From: Anisodus tanguticus | Taxonomy: Eukaryota; Streptophyta; Magnoliopsida; Solanales; Solanaceae | Length of the DNA stretch: 64,000 bases | Assembly: GCA_034509755.1 (NCBI GenBank) | Contig: CM067550.1 | Location: forward strand, 9,913,001-9,977,000 | Direction: 5' to 3' | In this document: in pieces, positions 21,726 through 32,400 of the stretch | Numbering within the stretch: the stretch's first letter is position 1 | Layout of the letters: the number at the start of each line of letters is the position of its first letter | The notes under the pieces: model-generated | The model's input: only the letters and a program-made list of their open reading frames with translations | What the model was told of the DNA's origin: nothing | The model's database searches: none | Translations under genes and position numbers: made by a program

Positions 21726-22436
21726 CCTCTTAGAGGTAGCTATGCAAAGTAGTTATTCCTTATTTATAAGCCTAAATTTGAAGAAAGTGGTTATAAAGGG
21801 ATATAGTTGACCTTCGTAACATAAAAGGAAATCTTTATAAATAATACTTGTATAAACACCATGGCATATCATTTTAAAAGGAACTTATATCTTTTTTCAA
21901 AATGATTTTTAAAGACATATATGGATAAAATAAGATATGACATTTGGACTAAAATCAAGTGGAACTCTACTCAAAGTAACTTTGAGTGTGTCTTAGTCCG
22001 AAAAATGAATTGACTAATTTAGCCCTATATGAGTTTCTTTCAAAACAAAATTCAACTCATTTTATTTCAAAGATCCTTTTTAGGATTTTAAAAGAAAAGA
22101 TGATATGCTATGACTTTATTTTTGCAAGAATTTAAACACTCCTTTAAACAATTAATCACAATAAAACATACTATGAAACTCGAAGGTCAACTGTATTCTA
22201 CGAATTCTTAATATCGGGTGTCTCATGCCTTCCCCGAGGAGTCATCAGAACCCTTACCTCGAACTCTAATTTTCAAGTTTGAATTTTGTTTTACTTGATT
22301 TTTCTAATTTCCCTATAAATTAGGTAGCGACTTTAAAAATAAAATATTCGAATAGAGTTCAATTACCTTTTAGTAAAAAATATTCGAATAGAGTTCAATA
22401 ACCTTTTAGTAAATTTTACGCTTCGCGTAAAAATGA
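21726..22436. other. Intergenic with an old gypsy LTR remnant
   Basis: On the minus strand, 22425-22195 has 'aagtcgctacctaatttata', 'ggtaagggttct' and 'gggaaggcatgagacaccc'. These follow, in order, the pattern 'gagtcgccacctaatt', 'ggtaagggttct', 'gggaaggggttaggcatcc' in the gypsy LTR at 50150-50310. It is probably a degraded LTR piece of a related element. The remaining sequence is A/T-rich and unassigned. Confidence 0.45.
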
Positions 22437-22912
22437 ACACAGATAATTAACTCGTTAGTGTCAAAGAAAAGCAATTAAAGGGTAAAAATTTTCTAAAATG
22501 CAAAAGAAAGAGAAGCAAAATTAACCAACTTAATTTGTGAGGAATGATAGGCCAATTGTCAACAGTGCCATACTTAAAGTGGTGATTCTTGAAGATTTCA
22601 TCTTTCTCAAGAGACCACCGACCCCTCTCAACTTCACTCGTATTACAACAAGGTTTCATTTCCATGACTTTTGAGTGTGGATAGTAGAGTAGCCCACACA
22701 TATATATACAGAAAGAGGCAGGGCAGATTATGGCTACCTCTAATATAGTTTTACTTCAGACACATAATTTGCTTGACGTGTTATTAGCTTATTTTTTTTA
22801 CTACTCCAATATATATTTCGTAGATTCTTTATATTTTTTTACTACTCAAGTCCTTCTTTAGATAAGTAATTCAACAGGTTATACCTCAATATTACCATCC
22901 AACCGTCCGAAA
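22437..22912. repeat. Duplicated segment (copy 2) carrying MYB exon 1
   Basis: Second copy of the block at 13915-14392, same orientation. Similarity begins inside the former MYB intron, so exon 2 was not included or was lost. The upstream side matches until 'accgtccgaaaa'. Confidence 0.85.
22525..22665 (-). pseudogene. R2R3-MYB exon 1 pseudogene (copy 2)
   Basis: The frame from 22665 reads MEMKPCCNTSEVERGRWSLE and KDEIFKNHHFKYGTVDNW, the same exon as in copy 1. At the exon end a small change turns PHKAG into PHKLS, and no exon 2 follows before the duplication ends. Only the first MYB repeat is present, so it cannot make an R2R3 protein. Confidence 0.8.
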
Positions 22913-22995
22913 AATTTCTGGTAAACATTTTGTAACTTCAATTCAACAATATCATGATGAACACAAAATGTCTTATCGTCTTACCGTCTCAATTA

Positions 22996-23209
22996 CTCGT
23001 TCTGTCTCAATTTGTGTGACACTTATTCATTTTAAATAAGCCTAAAAGAAAATAATAATTATTTTTTATATCTATTTTTCATTCTAGTTAATAAAATTAT
23101 TTACGGTCACATTTCCTTTTGGACATATTTTAAATCATAGATTTCAAATAAAATTCTTTTCTCTTAAGGATTGTGCCTAATCAAATGCCTTTCACATAAT
23201 TGAGAGAGG
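22996..23209. mobile_element. Stowaway-like MITE in the ALG3 promoter
   Basis: Flanked by TA on both sides (22994-22995 and 23210-23211). The left end CTCGTTCTGTCTCAATTTGT and the right end, on the opposite strand, CCTCTCTCAATTATGTGA are degenerate Stowaway termini; the subterminal 'gtgcctaatcaaatgcc' is also typical. The element ends about 230 bp before the ALG3 start codon. Confidence 0.65.
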
Positions 23210-23420
23210 TAAGAATAATAATTACTCAGCTAGGGATAAAAAGAAAGAAGAGAGAGAGTGGGTGGGTCGAGTCGTATTTTCCCTAACCCAAGGGGTGACA
23301 AAGCAATTTATTGTACTTTTTATAACAATGAAACGCTGCGTTTTAAACAGGTAAAGAAATCTCGAATCCTAATACCTAGACGTCGTTGTGTCTTGCCGAG
23401 ATCGTCAGTTCTCCGGCGGC

Positions 23421-23441
23421 AGCAGCAGCAGCAGCAGCAGC
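23421..23441 (+). repeat. (AGC)7 trinucleotide repeat next to the ALG3 start
   Basis: Seven AGC units end two bases before the ATG. In the ALG3 frame they would read as alanine, and this frame has no stop back to at least 23386 but also no ATG. They are therefore 5' UTR unless a non-AUG start is used. A short upstream frame (ATG at 23328, 8 codons, stop at 23354) may also be in the leader. Confidence 0.85.
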
Positions 23442-23442
23442 C

Positions 23443-26400
23443 ATGGCAGCCAAATCAGCTGCTACACGCAAGAGTTCACATAGATCGAACAATTTCATCC
23501 AAAAACTCATTAAAATTCCTAAAATACCCTTTGCTATTGCATTACTCATCGCTGACTCAATCCTCGTTGCTCTAATAATCGCTTACGTTCCATGTAAAGT
23601 TTAAATTCCAGTTTTTCTATTAGATATGTATCAAATCACAATTTTATTAATTGGTTGATTGCTTAATTTCTTTTATAGATACGAAAATTGATTGGGATGC
23701 TTATATGTCTCAGGTGAGAGTTCAATTTTACTTCAACATTTTGATCTGTATGTTTCTATTGTTCAGTAATGTGAAAAGGATTTGAGTTGAATTTACCGTG
23801 GTTAATAATTTAGCATAAAAGACAAATTAAGGTAAAATATTTACCAGTATTGGACATTTGGAATGAAATGGACATAGAAGATTCATATAGATTACTCTAA
23901 GAAGAGTAATACATTATTGTGTGGTTGATTGATATGTAGCTTATATTGTTTTGATTGATTGGTTTTTTTTTCGTCAATAGGTTATAGAGTAATACATTAT
24001 AGCGTGGTTGATTAATATGTAGCTTATGTTGTTTTGGTCAATAGGCTATAGAGTAATACATTATAGTGTGGTTGATTAATATGTAGATTATGTTGTTTTG
24101 GTTTATTGGTTATTTTTGGTCATTAGATTATAGAGTAATACATTATAGTGTGGTTGATTAGTATGTAGATTATGTTGTTTTGATTTATTGGTTATTTTTG
24201 GTCATTAGATTATAGAGTAATACATTATAGTGTGGTTGATTAATATGTAGCTTATAGTGGTTTGATTGATTGGTTATTTTTGGTCAATAGGTTATAGAGT
24301 AATACATTGTAGTGTGGTTGATTAATATGTAGCTTAGATTGTTTTGATTGATTGGTTATTTTTGGTCAATAGGTTATAGAGTAATACATTGTAGCGTGGT
24401 TGATTCATATGTAGCTTATATTGTTTTGATTGATTGGTTAGTTTTGAATACATTATAGCGTGGTTGATTCATATGTAGCTTATGTTGTTTTGGTCAATAG
24501 GTTATAGAGTAATACATTGTAGCATGGTTGATTAATATGTAGCTTATATTGTTTGGATTGATTGGTTAGTTTTGGTCATTAGGTTATAGAGTAATACATT
24601 ATAGTGTGGTTGATTAATATGTAGGTTATATTGTTTTGATTGATTGGTTATTTTTGGTCGATAGGTTACTGGTTTTATCGAAGGAGAGAGGGATTACAGT
24701 AACTTGAAAGGTGACACGGGGCCTCTAGTTTACCCAGCAGGCTTTCTTTATATTTACTCTGCTATACAATATGTTACCGGAGGTCAAGTCTTTCCTGCTC
24801 AGGTAATTTTCGTATTTTTTCAGTGTTTCAGTGATTGCTAGTAAACTTACATAAGGAGGTGCTAGCTTGATTCTGATGGTCCCCTTTCAAATTTGATTAG
24901 AGCTGAAAGAGCATGCGAATGCAAATAATTGACTGTATCCTTTCAAATTTGATTAGATTTTGCTACTGAATTTGAAGTGAGACTCTATTGTAGAAACAAC
25001 AATAAGATAGGCATATTTTCTGTTTTATGTGTTAACTAATAATACAATGGAAGCATAGCATCCATATCAACGATGCCATCTAGTTACTCGTGCAGGGATA
25101 AGTGAGATCACAAAACCTCTAATTTATACTAAAAAGGCAAATTATTTAGTATTGGAATGAAATGGACATGAATAGAGCAGAACAATATAGAGGATTCATA
25201 TATCCTCTTCTCCTTTCTTAGTAGTATTGTTTATGTATCACGTAGATCCCTATTCTTTTTATGTGTATTACTATGACGCGTATAAGTTATGACTCTCAGG
25301 TAGGTCGAGGTATAGGAATGTGGTAGGCATTTTATGCAGACTACGAGCTAAGGGATCAGGTGGTAGAGGTTAGAAGGGTCAATGATATGATGATGACGAT
25401 TAAGTTGGTCATTGGAGGGTCACTCTAAACTATAGGTGGCCAGTGGGCCGGGATCAGGTCAGTCGGGTCGGGACCGGCGGGATCGGGTCGGGGAGGGGAG
25501 GGACGGGGTCGGGTCGGGTCGGAACCGGCGGGATTCCCCGCCTACCCGTCCCGTTTTCGATCCCGTCGGAATCGGGGCGGTTTTTTTTTGCACTTAATTT
25601 AAAAAATAACATATATATAAAAATTCAATAATTAAACAAGTTAGTTTAATAAAAACATCCCAAGACTGTTTTTGTGCCTCTTATATTATTTAATAGACAT
25701 GATTTTTTTGTAATACAAATACAATTGTCAAAATTGCAACTTTGTGGTGTTGTTCAAAAGTTGCAAATTACATAGTAAAATTGCAATTAAAAAAATTACA
25801 TTTTGAAAAAAATCTGTTCTAGTTTTTTGATAATTTCTTGTGGTTCTTCAGTTGGAATTGGTATTTGTTGGTCAAATTGCTCCACGTCGCTTCCACCACC
25901 TTCGGATAAGATTTTATTGTAGTTTTCGTCTTCTTCGATGATCTTCGGTTGATCTTCGGTTGATCGCACCTTCTCCGCTCCGGTCGTATCCAATCTCTGA
26001 ATAATACTACAATCTCCAAGCTGTCTCCGGCTAATGAGTGTCTGTGTTCTCCTATTTGATATCTGCCGGCAGAAAAACGCTTTCAAACGCCGTTGATGAC
26101 GCTTGAATGTTCAAAACATCTCGGGCCATCATTGTAAGTGTCGGAAAGGTCTTCTCATTCCCCCTCCAGTATTTCAACAAGTCTTCACGTCCATCTTCAT
26201 TGAGAACTGCTTGGTACAGTACAAAACCCTGTAAAATAAAAATATCAAACTCACTAATTTGGTTAGTAGCGGTACGACCGCACATTCTATTTATGAGACT
26301 TTCAATACTAGCCGCAAAAACATGTCTTTTGTGAGGTTGTGTTGAAGAAGAAGAAGATGGTATGGAAGCTGGTAGGTTGCTAGCACTTTCTTGTTGGTAA

Positions 26401-29400
26401 AATCTATATACTTTTTTGCATTCGTCTTCTACACTAGACAATACTTCTTTTTTAGTTTGTTCAATAGGTGGTGGGTGATTTGGATTTTTGGGACTTGGAG
26501 GTGGTAGTACTGCTATACAATCGTAAATAGTTTCAATAAGTGATTTATTACCGTCTATTTTAATAGTCGGATTTAATACATCACCAATAATATAAATAGT
26601 GGGAATAGAAATAAAATATTTTTTATTTAGATAAACATTTCTTTAATATCTGCCTTATAAGCTGGTTTATCCATATATTCATTAAGCAGTAAAAATCTTA
26701 GAGCTATATAAAACAACATAGTTGAAATAGTAGTATAATATATACCGAAAAATTCTTTTGTTGTTTGAAAAAAATTCTCTAGAAATACAATAAGTTCTGA
26801 AATTTTCCCCCAATCGCTATCTATAACCATATTAGCTGAATTTTGATTATGAGAGTTAAAAAATAAAGTTATAGGTTTTCTATAGTCATAAGCAACAAGT
26901 AGTTGCTCGTATAAAGAATTCCACCTAGTGGGTACTTCTTCTGAAATTTTTCTATAAGGTAGTTGACAATTGTGACAAGTTTTTTTATATTCTTTTTTTT
27001 TCGTTGTATTCTATTATTTTTAAAAATAAAGTTTATAGCAAATTGTATTTTACTAAGAATGTCTTTAAAAAGTGATAGACCATCCTTTACAACTAAGTTA
27101 TATATATGGCACACACATTTTATATGAAAATGATCTAGAAAAGATGGAGTTATTCCGTAATAATCGCACACTTGATAAATATTTTCTGCAATAAAAGTAT
27201 CAGTGTGCCTATCATCTATATATCTATACGCTAAGATATGTTTTTGCATAGACTATTTATAATCTATCCAATGACATGTTACCGTTAAATAATCATTGTT
27301 GTTAGTACTACGGCCTATATCAGAAGTGATAGCCACTTTGCCATTATTTTAATGAATAACGTAAATACTATTGATATTCATGTGCAAATTTAAATACATC
27401 TCTCTTAATAGTTGATCTAGAAAATCGTTAAAAGCAGGATTATACATATCTCTAATGTAATGAATAAAATCGAGAGATGAAGGAAATGAAGTAGGCAAAC
27501 CCTCCACAGCAACTAATTTTGCTATTGCTTCCTTATCTCTATGTTTATTATAATTAGGGCCTACAATTTCCCCATTTGACCTTGTACTTGGTCCGGGACA
27601 GTATTTGAACTTTGTCCCGATGGAGCGTGCGTTTGCGCATCCGATTTTGAAGCCTCGTATTGGGCATATCTAGCTGGATGAGCCATTGCTACGTGTCTCA
27701 TTAAATCCCCCGTCCCACCGTGACCTTTTCCAATTTTAAATTTTAAAACATCTTTACAAATTTTACATCTAGCTACTTGATTCTCTATGTCCCTATAAAA
27801 AAATGTTCATGCATCTGATTTTAATGGTCGTTTTGCTGGACCTCGTCTCATACTAGGGGGAATAGGAGACATTTCAGTTGAAGGTGCACTAGTGGGTGTG
27901 TTGTCATCTACATTAGTGAGTGTATCATCTAGATCATTAACTAAATTAAAGTCTTCTTGAGTTCCAGAAAATAGCTCCTCGTCTAAATCTAATGATATTG
28001 TAGGAAAATGTTCAGTATCAACAAAATCATCATGTGTAGGAATAAGATTCTGTTTAGAAATAGAATGACTAGAAGAAGTACCCTTGCCCTTGTTGCCCCT
28101 ACTAGAAGAAACCTGATCCCTACCCGTAAGCATACGTTTAAATTTTTCCATTATAAATTTATAATTATACTAATAAATAATTAAAGTAAATGAAATTAAG
28201 TGCGTTAAATAAAATAAACAGACAATAATAATTTAATGAAGGAACGAATGTACCAATGCCGACGTAACGTCGACGTGTAATCGAGATGTTGAAAATTGAA
28301 ACTTTGCTTGATGGAAGATCCTCAAGCTAGTTGTCAACTTCACTCTCAAATGAATAAATAAAATTGAATATTTAGTAGACAATGTAGACTTGTAGAGAGA
28401 TAGATCGAGAGATTGTAGGAAGATTTGTGAAAAAGATGAAGAGAAAATGAGGTATTTATAGTTGGGATATTGGGTTAAAGTGTAGATATAATAACCTATG
28501 GGTTAAAAATAAATATTAAGGGGTAGGGGGGTTGGGGGAAGGGGGAGGCCAAAAATGGTCGTTGCACAACGGCCAAAATGTAAAATGGTCGTTGGCGCAA
28601 CGGTTATTTGTGCAAAGGGGGTTTCAGGCGTGATCGGGGGCAGGACCGGGACCGGGTCGGGCCTGGCAGGTTTGGGGCGGGACGAGACCATGTCCCGTCT
28701 CGGTTCGAGTCCTGATACCGCAATTTTTTTTTTAAAAATAGTTTTGTTCGGGGCGGTGTCGAGGCGGGACCAGGCCGACCCGGTCCACTATCCAGCCATA
28801 CTCTAAACATTATTAGTGCTTACGCGCTATAGGCGGGTTTGGATGAGGAGGAGAAGAGGCGTGTTTGGGATGATTTGGGCGAGGTGGTGGGAGGTATACC
28901 GCCCACGGAGAAGCTATTCATAGGAAGAGATTTCAATGGACACATCGGGTCGGTTTCGGAGAGTTATGTCGATGTCCATGGAGGTTTTGACTTCGGGCAC
29001 AGGAACGGAGTAGGAGTCAATTCTGGATTTCGCATAGCTTTTGAATTAGTAGTAGCCAATTCGAGTTTCCCGAAGAAAGAGCATTTGATAACCTTCCGTA
29101 GTTCAATGACTGACACTCAAATAGACTATTTACTTCTTAGAAAAGACGATAAAGGTCTTTGTAAAGACTGTAAGGTCATTCCGAGTGAACCTTACGACCC
29201 AACATAAGCTTTTAATGATGGATTTGGTGATCAAGAGAAAGAGAAAGAAGAGAGTGTGGACGACCGGCCAAGGATCATATGGAGGAGTTTGACTATGACT
29301 AGTGCTCAGAAAATGGGGGAGAAGTTGATGGCTATGGGGGCTTGGGAGAGTAAGATGCGAGCAGTATGTGGGCGATGGTGGGCATCAAGGAGACTGGTGG

Positions 29401-32400
29401 TGGAATGCAGAAATCCAAGGAAAGGTGGAAGCAAAAAAGGTGGCGTATGCGAAGTTGGTAGACATCAAAGATAATGAGGAGAAACGAATGAATAGGGAAA
29501 AGTATAAGATGGCGAGGAAGGAGGCAACGATTACGGCGGCAAAGACGACATCTTTTGAACGCTTGTATGCAGAACTAGAGGACAAAGGCTAGCCAAGGCG
29601 AGGGAGAGAAGGGCGCGTGATCTAGATCAAGTAAAGTGTATCAAGAACGAGGACGACAAAGTATTGGTGGATGATGCTCTCATTTGACCGAGATGACAGT
29701 TATACTTTCATAAACTCTTCAATTAAGATGGGGACATAGATATTGTGTTGGGAGATTTGGAGCACTCTGAGAGACATCGTGATTTTGGGTATTGTAGGAG
29801 CATAAAGGTTGAGTAAGGTGTTGTTCGTAGGATGAGCAGGGGAAGAGCGACCGGACCAGACGAGATCCCGAGGAATTTTGGAAGAGCGCGAGTAGGGAAG
29901 GTCTGGAGTGACTGACTGAGTTGTTTAATGTCATTTTTAAGACGACGAAGATGCTCGAAGAATGGAGGTGGAGTACAATGATCCCTCTGTATAAGAACAA
30001 GGGGGACATACAAAGTTACAACAATGATAGAGGTATTAAGCTGCTAAGCCACACTATAAAAGTGTGTGAAAGGGTGGTGGAGATGAGGGTTAGGAGAGGC
30101 GTATCTATTTTAGAGAACCAGTTCGGTTTCATGTCGGACCGTTCAACTACTGAAGTCATCCATCTTATGAGGAGATTGGTGGAGCAGTATAGGGAGAGGA
30201 AGACAGACTTGCACATGGTATTTATCGACCTAGACAAGTCATATGATAAAAGTCTCAAGAGAGGTTCTATGGAGATGCTTGGAGGCTACATGTATACCTA
30301 TGGCATACATTAGGGCGATCAATGATATGTATGATGGAGCCAAGACCAGGGTAAGGACAGTCATCAGTGGGAGGGGACTCGGAAGACTTCCCTGTGATGA
30401 TGGGTTGCACTAGGGATCAACTCTTAGCCTATTTTTATTTGCCTTGGTGATGGATGGTCTGACGCGGCAAATCCAAGATGAGGTGCCATGGTGTTTATTT
30501 ATTCGTGGATGACATAGTTCTGATTGACGAGACTCGTAGCGGAGTGAATGCTAAGTTAGAAGTTTGGAGACAGACTCTTGAGTCTAAAGGGTTTAGGTTG
30601 AGTAAGACCAAGACAGAATACTTGGAATGCAAGTTCAGCAGTGTATCACATGAGGTTGGCGTGAAAGTGAGGCTTGATACTCAGGTAATTCAAACGAAAG
30701 GAAGTTTCAAATACATTGGGTCGATTATCCAACATAATGGATAGATTGATGATGATTCACACATCACATTGGTGCGGGGTGGATGAAATGGAGGCTCGCA
30801 TCCGGAGTTTTGTGTGACAAGAAGATGCCACCAAAATTTAAACGACAAGTTCTATAGAGTGGTGGTTAGACCAACTATGTTATATGGGGCGAAGTGTTGG
30901 CCAGTCAAGAACTCTCATGTTCAGAAGATGAAGGTGACGGAAATAGGATGTTGCAGTGGATGTGTGGGCACACGAGGAGAGACAAGATTAGGAATGAAGA
31001 TATTCGGGATAAGACAAGGGTAGCCTTGGTGGAGGACAAGATGAGGTAAGCGAGGTTGTGATGGTTCGGGCATGTTCAGAGGAGAGGCGCGGATGTCCCA
31101 GTTCGGAGGTGTGAGGTTGGCTATGTATGGTTTCAGGAGGGTAGAGGTAGGCCGAAGAAGTATTTAGAAGAGGTGATTGGACAGGACATGACGCAGTTTC
31201 AGCTCACCAAGGACATGACCTTAGATAGGAGGGTATGGAGGACACAGATCAGGGTAGAGGGCTAGTAAGTAGTTAGGCATGTCACACTTCTTATAATTCG
31301 TGTAGTATCTTGTCCTTTGATTTTTGGTATTATCTGTTGTGTCATGATTTCTCTACTTTGCGTTGCTTTGCTTTACGTTACTTTACTTTACTTTCTTCAA
31401 ACCTTATCAAACCTTCTGTCATATTTTCTCTTGAGCCGAGGGTCTTTCAGAAACAATCTCTCTACCTCTCAAGGTAGAGGTAATGTCTGCAAACACTCTA
31501 CCCTCCCAGCCCCCACCGTGAGGGATTATAATGCGTATGTTGTTGTTGTACTATGAGTTGCTTCATTTATTTTGTATCTTGATATTTTGTTGTCTTATGT
31601 TCCTTGCAATCCTTCATCAACTACTTTCCTCTTGAGCCGAGGGTCTATCGAAAATAACCTCTTTACCCCACAAAGGTAAAGGTAAGGTCTGCGTACATCC
31701 TACCCTCCCCAGATTCCACTTTGTGGGATTACACTAGGTATGTTGTTGTTATTGTTGATTTATCTCAACTTTCTTTTGTATTTGTATCTCTCCTCAAGTG
31801 CTGATGCAGCAGCCCATCCCTAACTCCCAGGGGCAATCCATCCTAAATTTCTTGGCATATATTGCGAGGAGGTGTTTTCAATGTTGGGCTTGATTTGTTA
31901 GCAGTTATGTTAACAGGCTAAACTCTTGCTTACCTTCAACCCTGTTTTATAATATTTTGGAACTCCAGCTAGTTCTTCATGCTCATGATGCACTTTTCTT
32001 TGAGGCTGCTGATTAATTTGGGCAGTATACAATCTGCTGGAGTGTTTCTTTTCTCGACAATGACAATCTGAAGCAAATACTTGCTTTTCCTACTGTTTGC
32101 TAATCAGAAAAAAAATGCAATGACAAGACTTTCTATGCTTGTTTGCATGGTGGAAGCTAAATGTAGATTCCAGTATGGGAAAAAAATTACTAACCTTTCT
32201 GAATAGTTCACACGATACAGAATAAGTTGTAGGCACTTGTTTTGTTAACTAGTAGTGCCTTTTGAAATAATGCGGGCATATTCAGCTTGTCATTTGATAA
32301 TCCATGCTCTCTATTACGTCCATTACAGATCACTTAAACTTGCATGCCAGTTTGTTGATTTCTATCTTTTCATGTTAGTGCAGATTCTTTTTGGCTTTCT

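Larger units (their letters stand above)
25431..28800 (-). mobile_element. hAT element (3370 bp) with perfect 8-bp duplication CTCTAAAC, nested in the LINE
   Basis: Identical CTCTAAAC lies at 25423-25430 and 28801-28808. The ends are TATAGGTGGCCAGTGGGCCGGG on one strand and TATGGCTGGATAGTGGACCGGG on the other, 17 of 22 matching. Both subterminal zones are G/C-rich with GGGTCGGG-type repeats. The transposase runs antisense to ALG3. The same family occurs, truncated, at 1-215. Confidence 0.93.
25290..31556 (+). mobile_element. RTE-type LINE in ALG3 intron 3, split by a hAT insertion
   Basis: The LINE reads in the sense direction of ALG3. Its endonuclease part starts at about 25310-25430 (LRDQVVEVRRVND, IKLVIGG) and resumes after the hAT at 28801 with IISAYA, then FIGRDFNGHIGS, VHGGFDFGHRNG and TQIDYLLLRKDDKGLCKDC (28801-29205). 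Reverse transcriptase motifs follow: STMIPLYKNKGDIQ and NQFGFMSDRSTTEVIHLMRR (29921-30313), FVDDIVLIDE (about 30500) and a C-terminal GHVQRRGAD-type region at 31065-31260. The 3' tail has 'ttgagccgagggtc', 'ctctaccctccc' and a GTT repeat at 31536-31550. There are many stops; the 5' end is truncated. Confidence 0.85.

Noticed and set aside
23258..23575. Gln-rich 105-codon plus-strand frame
   Set aside because: Out of frame with ALG3 exon 1; the Gln run is the AGC repeat read in another frame and there is no ATG start.
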